A stretch of 64,000 nt of DNA from Euwallacea fornicatus (Eukaryota > Arthropoda > Insecta > Coleoptera > Curculionidae), in NCBI RefSeq assembly GCF_040115645.1, contig NW_027096012.1, positions 744,001-808,000 on the forward strand, in the 5' to 3' direction. Positions 1 to 10,716 of the stretch are shown in pieces. Within the stretch, counting starts at the first letter, position 1; each line of letters starts with the position of its first letter. Below the pieces are notes generated by a model. The model had not been told where the DNA came from and did no database searches. It saw nothing but the letters and a program-made list of their open reading frames with translations. The position numbers and the translations under genes were made by a program.

Positions 1-33
1 AAGTACTATTTTTCTTGGAAGTTCAACAAGATG

Positions 34-43
34 CATCATGATG
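34..43. other. Perfect 10-bp palindrome in short-form monomers
   Basis: The sequence catcatgatg equals its own reverse complement. It occurs once in every 175-bp monomer. The extra base of the 176-bp form (caatcatgatg) breaks it and leaves only tcatga. The length polymorphism therefore also toggles a palindrome. Any protein or structural role is inferred. Confidence 0.85.
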
Positions 44-88
44 TGTTGTGACATCTTCAAAATCTTGTCGAGCTACTTAATTTGACAC

Positions 89-101
89 TTTGTTTAACAA
101 A
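89..101. other. Short dyad: TTTGTT-T-AACAAA
   Basis: Six-base arms around a single central T are present in every monomer with cactttg. Monomers with cacattg lose the outer pair and keep five-base arms. The ctttcttta subtype (for example near 2,023 and 11,333) destroys it. It is one of four dyads per monomer. Confidence 0.8.
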
Positions 102-131
102 TTTGGCCCACATTTGCCGAAGTTACCGAGC

Positions 132-144
132 TTCAAAGTTTGAA
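132..144. other. Short dyad: TTCAAA-G-TTTGAA
   Basis: Six-base arms flank a central G. In monomers with the gaagagcctc tail the arms extend to seven bases (cttcaaa-g-tttgaag). The caaaatttg subtype (for example near 6,462 and 10,150) alters one arm. The element sits next to the CpG-bearing gccgaagttaccgag segment, the most constant part of the monomer. Confidence 0.8.
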
Positions 145-506
145 AAGTCACAAAAGATGTGTGTTTGAGCACATAAAGTACAATTTTTCTTGGAAATTCA
201 ACAAGATGCAATCATGATGTGTTGTGACATCTTCAAAATCTTGTCGAGCTACTTAATTTGACACTTTGTTTAACAAATTTGGCCCACATTTGCCGAAGTT
301 ACCGAGCTTCAAAGTTTGAAAAGTCACAAAATATGTGTGTTTGAGCACATAAAGTACTATTTTTCTTGCAAGTTCAACAAGATGCAATCATGATGTGTTA
401 TGTCATTTTAAAGATCTCGTCGAGCTGATTAATTTGACACTTTGTTTAACAAATTTGGTCCACATTTGCCGAAGTTACCGAGCTTCAAAGTTTGAAAAAT
501 CACAAA

Positions 507-528
507 ATATGTGTGTTTGAGCACATAT
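507..528. other. Junction dyad: ATATGTG-8 nt-CACATAT
   Basis: Seven-base arms flank the 8-nt spacer tgtttgag at the monomer junction. The full arms occur where aaaatatgtg is followed by cacatat. Copies with cataaagtac or with agatgtg keep five- or six-base arms (for example 157-174), and the gctcat subtype loses it. Being the longest inverted repeat in the unit, it is the best candidate for hairpin formation. Confidence 0.75.
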
Positions 529-2109
529 AGTACTATTTTTCTTGGAAATTCAACAAGATGCAATCATGATGTGTTATGTCATTTTAAAGATGTCGTCGAG
601 CTGATTAATTTCACACATTGTTTAACAAATTTGGTCCATATTTGCCGAAGTTACCGAGCTTCAAAGTTTGAAAAGTCACAAAATATGTGTGTTTGAGCAC
701 ATATAATACTATTTTTCTTGGAAGTTCAACAAGATGCATCATGATGTGTTGTGACATCTTCAAAATCTTGTCAAGCTACTTAATTTGACACTTTGTTTAA
801 CAAATTTGGTCCACATTTGCCGAAGTTACCGAGCTTCAAAGTTTGAAAAGTCACAAAATATGTGTGTTTGAGCACATAAAGTACTATTTTTCTTGGAAAT
901 TCAACAAGATGCAATCATGATGTGTTGTGTCGTTTTAAAGATCTCATCGAGCTGATTAATTTGACACATTGTTTAACAAATTTGGTCCGCATTTGCCGAA
1001 GTTACCGAGCTTCAAAGTTTGAAAAGTCACAAAAGATGTGTGTTTGAGCACATAAAGTACAATTTTTCTTGGAAATTCAACAAGATGCAATCATGATGTG
1101 TTGTGACATCTTCAAAATCTTGTCGAGCTACTTAATTTGACACTTTGTTTAACAAATTTGGCCCACATTTGCCGAAGTTACCGAGCTTCAAAGTTTGAAA
1201 AGTCACAAAAGATGTGTGTTTGAGCACATAAAGTACAATTTTTCTTGGAAGTTCAACAAGATGCAATCATGATGTGTTGTGACATCTTCAAAATCTTGTC
1301 GAGCTACTTAATTTGACACTTTGTTTAACAAATTTGGTCCACATTTGCCGAAGTTACCGAGCTTCAAAGTTTGAAAAGTCACAAAATATGTGTGTTTGAG
1401 CACATAAAGTACTATTTTTCTTGGAAATTCAACAAGATGCAATCATGATGTGTTGTGACATCTTCAAAATCTTGTCGAGCTACTTAATTTGACACTTTGT
1501 TTAACAAATTTGGCCCACATTTGCCGAAGTTACCGAGCTTCAAAGTTTGAAAAGTCACAAAATATGTGTGTTTGAGCACATATAATACTATTTTTCTTGG
1601 AAGTTCAACAAGATGCAATCATGATGTGTTGTGTCATTTTAAAGATCTCGTCGAGCTGATTAATTTGACACATTGTTTAACAAATTTGGTCCGCATTTGC
1701 CGAAGTTACCGAGCTTCAAAGTTTGAAAAGTCACAAAAGATGTGTGTTTGAGCACATAAAGTACAATTTTTCTTGGAAATTCAACAAGATGCAATCATGA
1801 TGTGTTGTGACATCTTCAAAATCTTGTCGAGCTACTTAATTTGACACTTTGTTTAACAAATTTGGCCCACATTTGCCGAAGTTACCGAGCTTCAAAGTTT
1901 GAAAAATCACAAAATATGTGTGTTTGAGCACATATAGTACTATTTTTCTTGGAAGTTCAACAAGATGCATCATGATGTGTTGTGACATCTTCAAAATCTT
2001 GTCGAGCTACTTAATTTGACACTTTCTTTAACAAATTTGGCCCACATTTGCCGAAGTTACCGAGCTTCAAAGTTTGAAAAGTCACAAAATATGTGTGTTT
2101 GAGCAAATA

Positions 2110-3690
2110 TAATACTATTTTTCTTGGAAGTTCAACAAGATGCATCATGATGTGTTGTGACATCTTCAAAATCTTGTCGAGCTACTTAATTTGACACTTT
2201 GTTTAACAAATTTGGCCCACATTTGCCGAAGTTACCGAGCTTCAAAGTTTGAAAAGTCACAAAAGATGTGTGTTTGAGCACATAAAGTACAATTTTTCTT
2301 GGAAATTCAACAAGATGCAATCATGATGTGTTGTGACATCTTCAAAATCTTGTCGAGCTACTTAATTTGACACTTTGTTTAACAAATTTGGCCCACATTT
2401 GCCGAAGTTACCGAGCTTCAAAGTTTGAAAAGTCACAAAATATGTGTGTTTGAGCACATAAAGTACTATTTTTCTTGCAAGTTCAACAAGATGCAATCAT
2501 GATGTGTTATGTCATTTTAAAGATCTCGTCGAGCTGATTAATTTGACACTTTGTTTAACAAATTTGGTCCACATTTGCCGAAGTTACCGAGCTTCAAAGT
2601 TTGAAAAATCACAAAATATGTGTGTTTGAGCACATATAGTACTATTTTTCTTGGAAATTCAACAAGATGCAATCATGATGTGTTATGTCATTTTAAAGAT
2701 GTCGTCGAGCTGATTAATTTCACACATTGTTTAACAAATTTGGTCCATATTTGCCGAAGTTACCGAGCTTCAAAGTTTGAAAAGTCACAAAATATGTGTG
2801 TTTGAGCACATATAATACTATTTTTCTTGGAAGTTCAACAAGATGCATCATGATGTGTTGTGACATCTTCAAAATCTTGTCAAGCTACTTAATTTGACAC
2901 TTTGTTTAACAAATTTGGTCCACATTTGCCGAAGTTACCGAGCTTCAAAGTTTGAAAAGTCACAAAATATGTGTGTTTGAGCACATAAAGTACTATTTTT
3001 CTTGGAAATTCAACAAGATGCAATCATGATGTGTTGTGTCGTTTTAAAGATCTCATCGAGCTGATTAATTTGACACATTGTTTAACAAATTTGGTCCGCA
3101 TTTGCCGAAGTTACCGAGCTTCAAAGTTTGAAAAGTCACAAAAGATGTGTGTTTGAGCACATAAAGTACAATTTTTCTTGGAAATTCAACAAGATGCAAT
3201 CATGATGTGTTGTGACATCTTCAAAATCTTGTCGAGCTACTTAATTTGACACTTTGTTTAACAAATTTGGCCCACATTTGCCGAAGTTACCGAGCTTCAA
3301 AGTTTGAAAAGTCACAAAAGATGTGTGTTTGAGCACATAAAGTACAATTTTTCTTGGAATTTCAACAAGATGCAATCATGATGTGTTGTGACATCTTCAA
3401 AATCTTGTCGAGCTACTTAATTTGACACTTTGTTTAACAAATTTGGTCCACATTTGCCGAAGTTACCGAGCTTCAAAGTTTGAAAAGTCACAAAATATGT
3501 GTGTTTGAGCACATAAAGTACTATTTTTCTTGGAAATTCAACAAGATGCAATCATGATGTGTTGTGACATCTTCAAAATCTTGTCGAGCTACTTAATTTG
3601 ACACTTTGTTTAACAAATTTGGCCCACATTTGCCGAAGTTACCGAGCTTCAAAGTTTGAAAAGTCACAAAATATGTGTGTTTGAGCACAT
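2110..3690 (+). repeat. 12-monomer higher-order unit, partial copy 2
   Basis: The first nine monomers match 1-1,581 at a shift of 2,109 bp, including the rare tcaagctac and gtgtcg changes. Small differences include ttggaattt at about 3,356 against ttggaagtt. The tenth monomer (from about 3,692) carries cactttg and ggtccac instead of cacattg and ggtccgc, so the register changes there. Copy 1 reads gagcaaatataat just before this copy starts, a private substitution. Confidence 0.82.
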
Positions 3691-6600
3691 ATAATACTAT
3701 TTTTCTTGGAAGTTCAACAAGATGCAATCATGATGTGTTGTGTCATTTTAAAGATCTCGTCGAGCTGATTAATTTGACACTTTGTTTAACAAATTTGGTC
3801 CACATTTGCCGAAGTTACCGAGCTTCAAAGTTTGAAAAGTCACAAAATATGTGTGTTTGAGCACATATAATACTATTTTTCTTGGAAGTTCAACAAGATG
3901 CATCATGATGTGTTGTGACATCTTCAAAATCTTGTCGAGCTACTTAATTTGACACTTTGTTTAACAAATTTGGTCCACATTTGCCGAAGTTACCGAGCTT
4001 CAAAGTTTGAAAAGTCACAAAAGATGTGTGTTTGAGCACATAAAGTACAATTTTTCTTGGAAATTCAACAAGATGCAATCATGATGTGTTGTGACATCTT
4101 CAAAATCTTGTCGAGCTACTTAATTTGACACTTTGTTTAACAAATTTGGCCCACATTTGCCGAAGTTACCGAGCTTCAAAGTTTGAAAAATCACAAAATA
4201 TGTGTGTTTGAGCACATATAGTACTATTTTTCTTGGAAGTTCAACAAGATGCATCATGATGTGTTGTGACATCTTCAAAATCTTGTCGAGCTACTTAATT
4301 TGACACTTTGTTTAACAAATTTGGTCCACATTTGCCGAAGTTACCGAGCTTCAAAGTTTGAAGAGCCTCAAAAGATGTGTGTTTGAGCACATATAGTACT
4401 ATTTTTCTTGGAAGTTCAACAAGATGCATCATGATGTGTTGTGACATCTTCAAAATCTTGTCGAGCTACTTAATTTGACACTTTGTTTAACAAGTTTGGC
4501 CCACATTTGCCGAAGTTACCGAGCTTCAAAGTTTGAAAAGTCACAAAATATGTGTGTTTGAGCACATAAAGTACTATTTTTCTTGCAAGTTCAACAAGAT
4601 GCAATCATGATGTGTTATGTCATTTTAAAGATGTCGTCGAGCTGATTAATTTCACACATTGTTTAACAAATTTGGTCCATATTTGCCGAAGTTACCGAGC
4701 TTCAAAGTTTGAAAAGTCACAAAATATGTGTGTTTGAGCTCATAAAGTACTATTTTTCTTGGAAGTTCAACAAGATGCAATCATGATGTGTTGTGTCATT
4801 TTAAATATCTCGTCGAGCTGATTAATTTGACACTTTGTTTAACAAATTTGGTCCACATTTGCCGAAGTTACCGAGCTTCAAAGTTTGAAGAGCCTCAAAA
4901 GATGTGTGTTTGAGCACATATAGTACTATTTTTCTTGGAAGTTCAACAAGATGCATCATGAGGTGTTGTGACATCTTCAAAATCTTGTCGAGCTACTTAA
5001 TTTGACACTTTGTTTAACAAATTTGGTCCACATTTGCCGAAGTTACCGAGCTTCAAAGTTTGAAAAGTCACAAAAGATGTGTGTTTGAGCACATAAAGTA
5101 CAATTTTTCTTGGAAATTCAACAAGATGCAATCATGATGTGTTGTGACATCTTCAAAATCTTGTCGAGCTACTTAATTTGACACTTTGTTTAACAAATTT
5201 GGTCCACATTTGCCGAAGTTACCGAGCTTCAAAGTTTGAAAAGTCACAAAATATGTGTGTTTGAGCACATAAAGTACTATTTTTCTTGGAAATTCAACAA
5301 GCTGCAATCATGATGTGTTGTGACATCTTCAAAATCTTGTCGAGCTACTTAATTTGACACTTTGTTTAACAAATTTGGCCCACATTTGCCGAAGTTACCG
5401 AGCTTCAAAGTTTGAAAAGTCACAAAATATGTGTGTTTGAGCACATATAATACTATTTTTCTTGGAAGTTCAACAAGATGCAATCATGATGTGTTGTGTC
5501 ATTTTAAAGATCTCGTCGAGCTGATTAATTTGACACTTTGTTTAACAAATTTGGTCCACATTTGCCGAAGTTACCGAGCTTCAAAGTTTGAAAAGTCACA
5601 AAATATGTGTGTTTGAGCACATAAAGTACAATTTTTCTTGGAAGTTCAACAAGATGCAATCATGATGTGTTGTGTCATTTTAAAGATGTCGTCGAGCTGA
5701 GTAATTTGACACATTGTTTAACAAATTTGGTCCACATTTGACGAAGTTACCGAGCTTCAAAGTTTGAAAAGTCACAAAAGATGTGTGTTTGAGCACATAT
5801 AGTACTATTTTTCTTGGAAGTTCAACAAGATGCATCATGATGTGTTGTGACATCTTCAAAATCTTGTCGAGCTACTTAATTTGACACTTTGTTTAACAAG
5901 TTTGGCCCACATTTGCCGAAGTTACCGAGCTTCAAAGTTTGAAAAGTCACAAAATATGTGTGTTTGAGCACATAAAGTACTATTTTTCTTGCAAGTTCAA
6001 CAAGATGCAATCATGATGTGTTATGTCATTTTAAAGATGTCGTCGAGCTGATTAATTTCACACATTGTTTAACAAATTTGGTCCATATTTGCCGAAGTTA
6101 CCGAGCTTCAAAGTTTGAAAAGTCACAAAATATGTGTGTTTGAGCTCATAAAGTACTATTTTTCTTGGAAGTTCAACAAGATGCAATCATGATGTGTTGT
6201 GTCATTTTAAATATCTCGTCGAGCTGATTAATTTGACACTTTGTTTAACAAATTTGGTCCACATTTGCCGAAGTTACCGAGCTTCAAAGTTTGAAAAATC
6301 ACAAAATATGTGTGTTTGAGCACATATAGTACTATTTTTCTTGGAAGTTCAACAAGATGCATCATGATGTGTTGTGACATCTTCAAAATCTTGTCGAGCT
6401 ACTTAATTTGAAACTTTGTTTAACAAATTTGGTCCACATTTGCCGAAGTTACCGAGCTTCAAAATTTGAAAAGTCACAAAATTTGTGTGTTTGAGCACAT
6501 AAAGTACTATTTTTCTTGGAAATTCAACAAGATGCAATCGTGATGTGTTGTGACATCTTCAAAATCTTGTCGAGCTACTTAATTTGACACTTTGTTTAAC

Positions 6601-9136
6601 AAATTTGGTCCACATTTGCCGAAGTTACCGAGCTTCAAAGTTTGAAAAGTCACAAAATATGTGTGTTTGAGCTCATAAAGTACTATTTTTCTTGGAAATT
6701 CAACAAGATGCAATCATGATGTGTTGTGACATCTTCAAAATCTTGTCGAGCTACTTAATTTGACACTTTGTTTAACAAATTTGGCCCACATTTGCCGAAG
6801 TTACCGAGCTTCAAAGTTTGAAAAATCACAAAATATGTGTGTTTGAGCACATATAGTACTATTTTTCTTGGAAGTTCAACAAGATGCATCATGATGCGTT
6901 GTGACATCTTCAAAATCTTGTCGAGCTACTTAATTTGACACTTTGTTTAACAAATTTGGTCCACATTTGCCGAAGTTACCGAGCTTCAAAGTTTGAAGAG
7001 CCTCAAAAGATGTGTGTTTGAGCACATATAGTACTATTTTTCTTGGAAGTTCAACAAGATGCATCATGATGTGTTGTGACATCTTCAAAATCTTGTCGAG
7101 CTACTTAATTTGACACTTTGTTTAACAAGTTTGGCCCACATTTGCCGAAGTTACCGAGCTTCAAAGTTTGAAAAGTCACAAAATATGTGTGTTTGAGCAC
7201 ATAAAGTACTATTTTTCTTGCAAGTTCAACAAGATGCAATCATGATGTGTTATGTCATTTTAAAGATGTCGTCGAGCTGATTAATTTCACACATTGTTTA
7301 ACAAATTTGGTCCATATTTGCCGAAGTTACCGAGCTTCAAAGTTTGAAAAGTCACAAAATATGTGTGTTTGAGCTCATAAAGTACTATTTTTCTTGGAAG
7401 TTCAACAAGATGCAATCATGATGTGTTATGTCATTTTAAAGATCTCGTCGAGCTGATTAATTTGACACTTTGTTTAACAAATTTGGTCCACATTTGCCGA
7501 AGTTACCGAGCTTCAAAGTTTGAAGAGCCTCAAAAGATGTGTGTTTGAGCACATATAGTACTATTTTTCTTGGAAGTTCAACAAGATGCATCATGATGTG
7601 TTGTGACATCTTCAAAATCTTGTCGAGCTACTTAATTTGACACTTTGTTTAACAAATTTGGCCCACATTTGCCGAAGTTACCGAGCTTCAAAGTTTGAAA
7701 AGTCACAAAATATGTGTGTTTGAGCACATAAAGTACTATTTTTCTTGGAAATTCAACAAGATGCAATCATGATGTGTTGTGTCATTTTAAAGATCTCATC
7801 GAGCTGATTAATTTGACACATTGTTTAACAAATTTGGTCCGCATTTGCCGAAGTTACCGAGCTTCAAAGTTTGAAAAGTCACAAAAGATGTGTGTTTGAG
7901 CACATAAAGTACAATTTTTCTTGGAAATTCAACAAGATGCAATCATGATGTGTTGTGACATCTTCAAAATCTTGTCGAGCTACTTAATTTGACACTTTGT
8001 TTAACAAATTTGGCCCACATTTGCCGAAGTTACCGAGCTTCAAAGTTTGAAAAGTCACAAAAGATGTGTGTTTGAGCACATATAATACTATTTTTCTTGG
8101 AAGTTCAACAAGATGCAATCATGATGTGTTGTGACATCTTCAAAATCTTGTCGAGCTACTTAATTTGACACTTTGTTTAACAAATTTGGTCCACATTTGC
8201 CGAAGTTACCGAGCTTCAAAGTTTGAAAAATCACAAAATATTTGTGTTTGAGCACATAAAGTACAATTTTTCTTGGAAGTTCAACAAGATGCAATCATGA
8301 TGTGTTGTGACATCTTCAAAATCTTGTCGAGCTACTTAATTTGACACTTTGTTTAACAAATTTGGCCCACATTTGCCGAAGTTACCGAGCTTCAAAGTTT
8401 GAAAAGTCACAAAATATGTGTGTTTGAGCACATATAATACTATTTTTCTTGGAAGTTCAACAAGATGCAATCATGATGTGTTGTGTCATTTTAAAGATCT
8501 CGTCGAGCTGATTAATTTGACACTTTGTTTAACAAATTTGGTCCACATTTGCCGAAGTTACCGAGCTTCAAAGTTTGAAGAGCCTCAAAAGATGTGTGTT
8601 TGAGCACATATAGTACTATTTTTCTTGGAAGTTCAACAAGATGCATCATGAGGTGTTGTGACATCTTCAAAATCTTGTCGAGCTACTTAATTTGACACTT
8701 TGTTTAACAAATTTGGTCCACATTTGCCGAAGTTACCGAGCTTCAAAGTTTGAAAAGTCACAAAAGATGTGTGTTTGAGCACATAAAGTACAATTTTTCT
8801 TGGAAATTCAACAAGATGCAATCATGATGTGTTGTGACATCTTCAAAATCTTGTCGAGCTACTTAATTTGACACTTTGTTTAACAAATTTGGTCCACATT
8901 TGCCGAAGTTACCGAGCTTCAAAGTTTGAAAAATCACAAAATATGTGTGTTTGAGCACATATAGTACTATTTTTCTTGGAAGTTCAACAAGATGCATCAT
9001 GATGTGTTGTGACATCTTCAAAATCTTGTCGAGCTACTTAATTTGACACTTTGTTTAACAAATTTGGTCCACATTTGCCGAAGTTACCGAGCTTCAAAGT
9101 TTGAAGAGCCTCAAAAGATGTGTGTTTGAGCACATA
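3691..9136 (+). repeat. Mixed higher-order region
   Basis: About 31 monomers in a less regular order. The aagtttggccc subtype of A, each time followed by a ttgcaag class B monomer with ttcacacattg, appears at 4,492, 5,898 and 7,127, spacings of 8 and 7 monomers, then 12 monomers to 9,235. The caatcgtgatg, gaaactttg and gcgttg monomers between 6,330 and 7,020 recur 3,688 bp (21 monomers) downstream. Nothing but satellite is present. Confidence 0.85.
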
Positions 9137-10716
9137 TAGTACTATTTTTCTTGGAAGTTCAACAAGATGCATCATGATGTGTTGTGACATCTTCAAAATC
9201 TTGTCGAGCTACTTAATTTGACACTTTGTTTAACAAGTTTGGCCCACATTTGCCGAAGTTACCGAGCTTCAAAGTTTGAAAAGTCACAAAATATGTGTGT
9301 TTGAGCACATAAAGTACTATTTTTCTTGCAAGTTCAACAAGATGCAATCATGATGTGTTATGTCATTTTAAAGATGTCGTCGAGCTGATTAATTTCACAC
9401 ATTGTTTAACAAATTTGGTCCATATTTGCCGAAGTTACCGAGCTTCAAAGTTTGAAAAGTCACAAAATATGTGTGTTTGAGCTCATAAAGTACTATTTTT
9501 CTTGGAAGTTCAACAAGATGCAATCATGATGTGTTGTGTCATTTTAAATATCTCGTCGAGCTGATTAATTTGACACTTTGTTTAACAAATTTGGTCCACA
9601 TTTGCCGAAGTTACCGAGCTTCAAAGTTTGAAAAATCACAAAATATGTGTGTTTGAGCACATATAGTACTATTTTTCTTGGAAGTTCAACAAGATGCATC
9701 ATGATGTGTTGTGACATCTTCAAAATCTTGTCGAGCTACTTAATTTGACACTTTGTTTAACAAATTTGGCCCACATTTGCCGAAGTTACCGAGCTTCAAA
9801 GTTTGAAAAGTCACAAAATATGTGTGTTTGAGCACATAAAGTACAATTTTTCTTGGAAGTTCAACAAGATGCAATCATGATGTGTTGTGTCATTTTAAAG
9901 ATGTCGTCGAGCTGAGTAATTTGACACATTGTTTAACAAATTTGGTCCACATTTGACGAAGTTACCGAGCTTCAAAGTTTGAAAAGTCACAAAATATGTG
10001 TGTTTGAGCTCATAAAGTACTATTTTTCTTGGAAGTTCAACAAGATGCATCATGATGTGTTGTGACATCTTCAAAATCTTGTCGAGCTACTTAATTTGAA
10101 ACTTTGTTTAACAAATTTGGTCCACATTTGCCGAAGTTACCGAGCTTCAAAATTTGAAAAGTCACAAAATTTGTGTGTTTGAGCACATAAAGTACTATTT
10201 TTCTTGGAAATTCAACAAGATGCAATCGTGATGTGTTGTGACATCTTCAAAATCTTGTCGAGCTACTTAATTTGACACTTTGTTTAACAAATTTGGTCCA
10301 CATTTGCCGAAGTTACCGAGCTTCAAAGTTTGAAAAGTCACAAAATATGTGTGTTTGAGCTCATAAAGTACTATTTTTCTTGGAAATTCAACAAGATGCA
10401 ATCATGATGTGTTGTGACATCTTCAAAATCTTGTCGAGCTACTTAATTTGACACTTTGTTTAACAAATTTGGCCCACATTTGCCGAAGTTACCGAGCTTC
10501 AAAGTTTGAAAAATCACAAAATATGTGTGTTTGAGCACATATAGTACTATTTTTCTTGGAAGTTCAACAAGATGCATCATGATGCGTTGTGACATCTTCA
10601 AAATCTTGTCGAGCTACTTAATTTGACACTTTGTTTAACAAATTTGGTCCACATTTGCCGAAGTTACCGAGCTTCAAAGTTTGAAGAGCCTCAAAAGATG
10701 TGTGTTTGAGCACATA
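9137..10716 (+). repeat. 9-monomer unit (1,580 bp), copy 1
   Basis: Order: A aagtttgg; B ttgcaag/ttcacac; B aaatatctcg; A ggccc; B gctgag/gacgaag; A gaaactttg; A caatcgtgatg; A gaaattc ggccc; A gcgttg with gaagagcc tail. The next aagtttgg monomer starts at 10,717, exactly 1,580 bp later. The same order recurs at 14,229, shifted 5,092 bp. Confidence 0.88.

Larger units (their letters stand above)
1..175 (+). repeat. Representative class A monomer, 175-bp form
   Basis: Taken in the phase that begins at aagtac and ends at cacata. Class A is defined by the box at bases 51-76, with acatcttcaaaatcttg followed by tcgagctact. This copy has gcatcat (the short form), ggcccac at about base 105 and an aaaagatg tail. 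It holds three CpG sites, in tcgag, gccgaag and accgag. Class A is the majority class. Subtypes seen elsewhere include aagtttggccc, ctttctttaac, gaggtg, gcgttg, gaaactttg, ttcttc and caatcgtgatg. Confidence 0.95.
1..2109 (+). repeat. 12-monomer higher-order unit, copy 1
   Basis: Twelve monomers give a 2,109-bp unit repeated directly downstream. Diagnostic monomers in order: A ggccc; A with gaaattc; B with ttgcaag and gatctcgtc; B with ttcacacattg and ccatat; A with tcaagctac; B with gtgtcg and ggtccgc; three A; B with ggtccgc at 1,583-1,758; then two A, the last with ctttcttta. The left end is cut by the window, so upstream copies may exist. Confidence 0.85.

Noticed and set aside
50..145. 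Internal half-monomer duplication (cttcaaaatcttg versus cttcaaagtttg, about 76 bp apart)
   Set aside because: Similarity is limited to about a dozen bases and does not extend, so chance in an AT-rich unit is enough.
520..540. TATA-like promoter in cacatataatactat
   Set aside because: It occurs in many monomers as part of the AT-rich junction, with no supporting element. Satellite transcription is possible but not shown by sequence.
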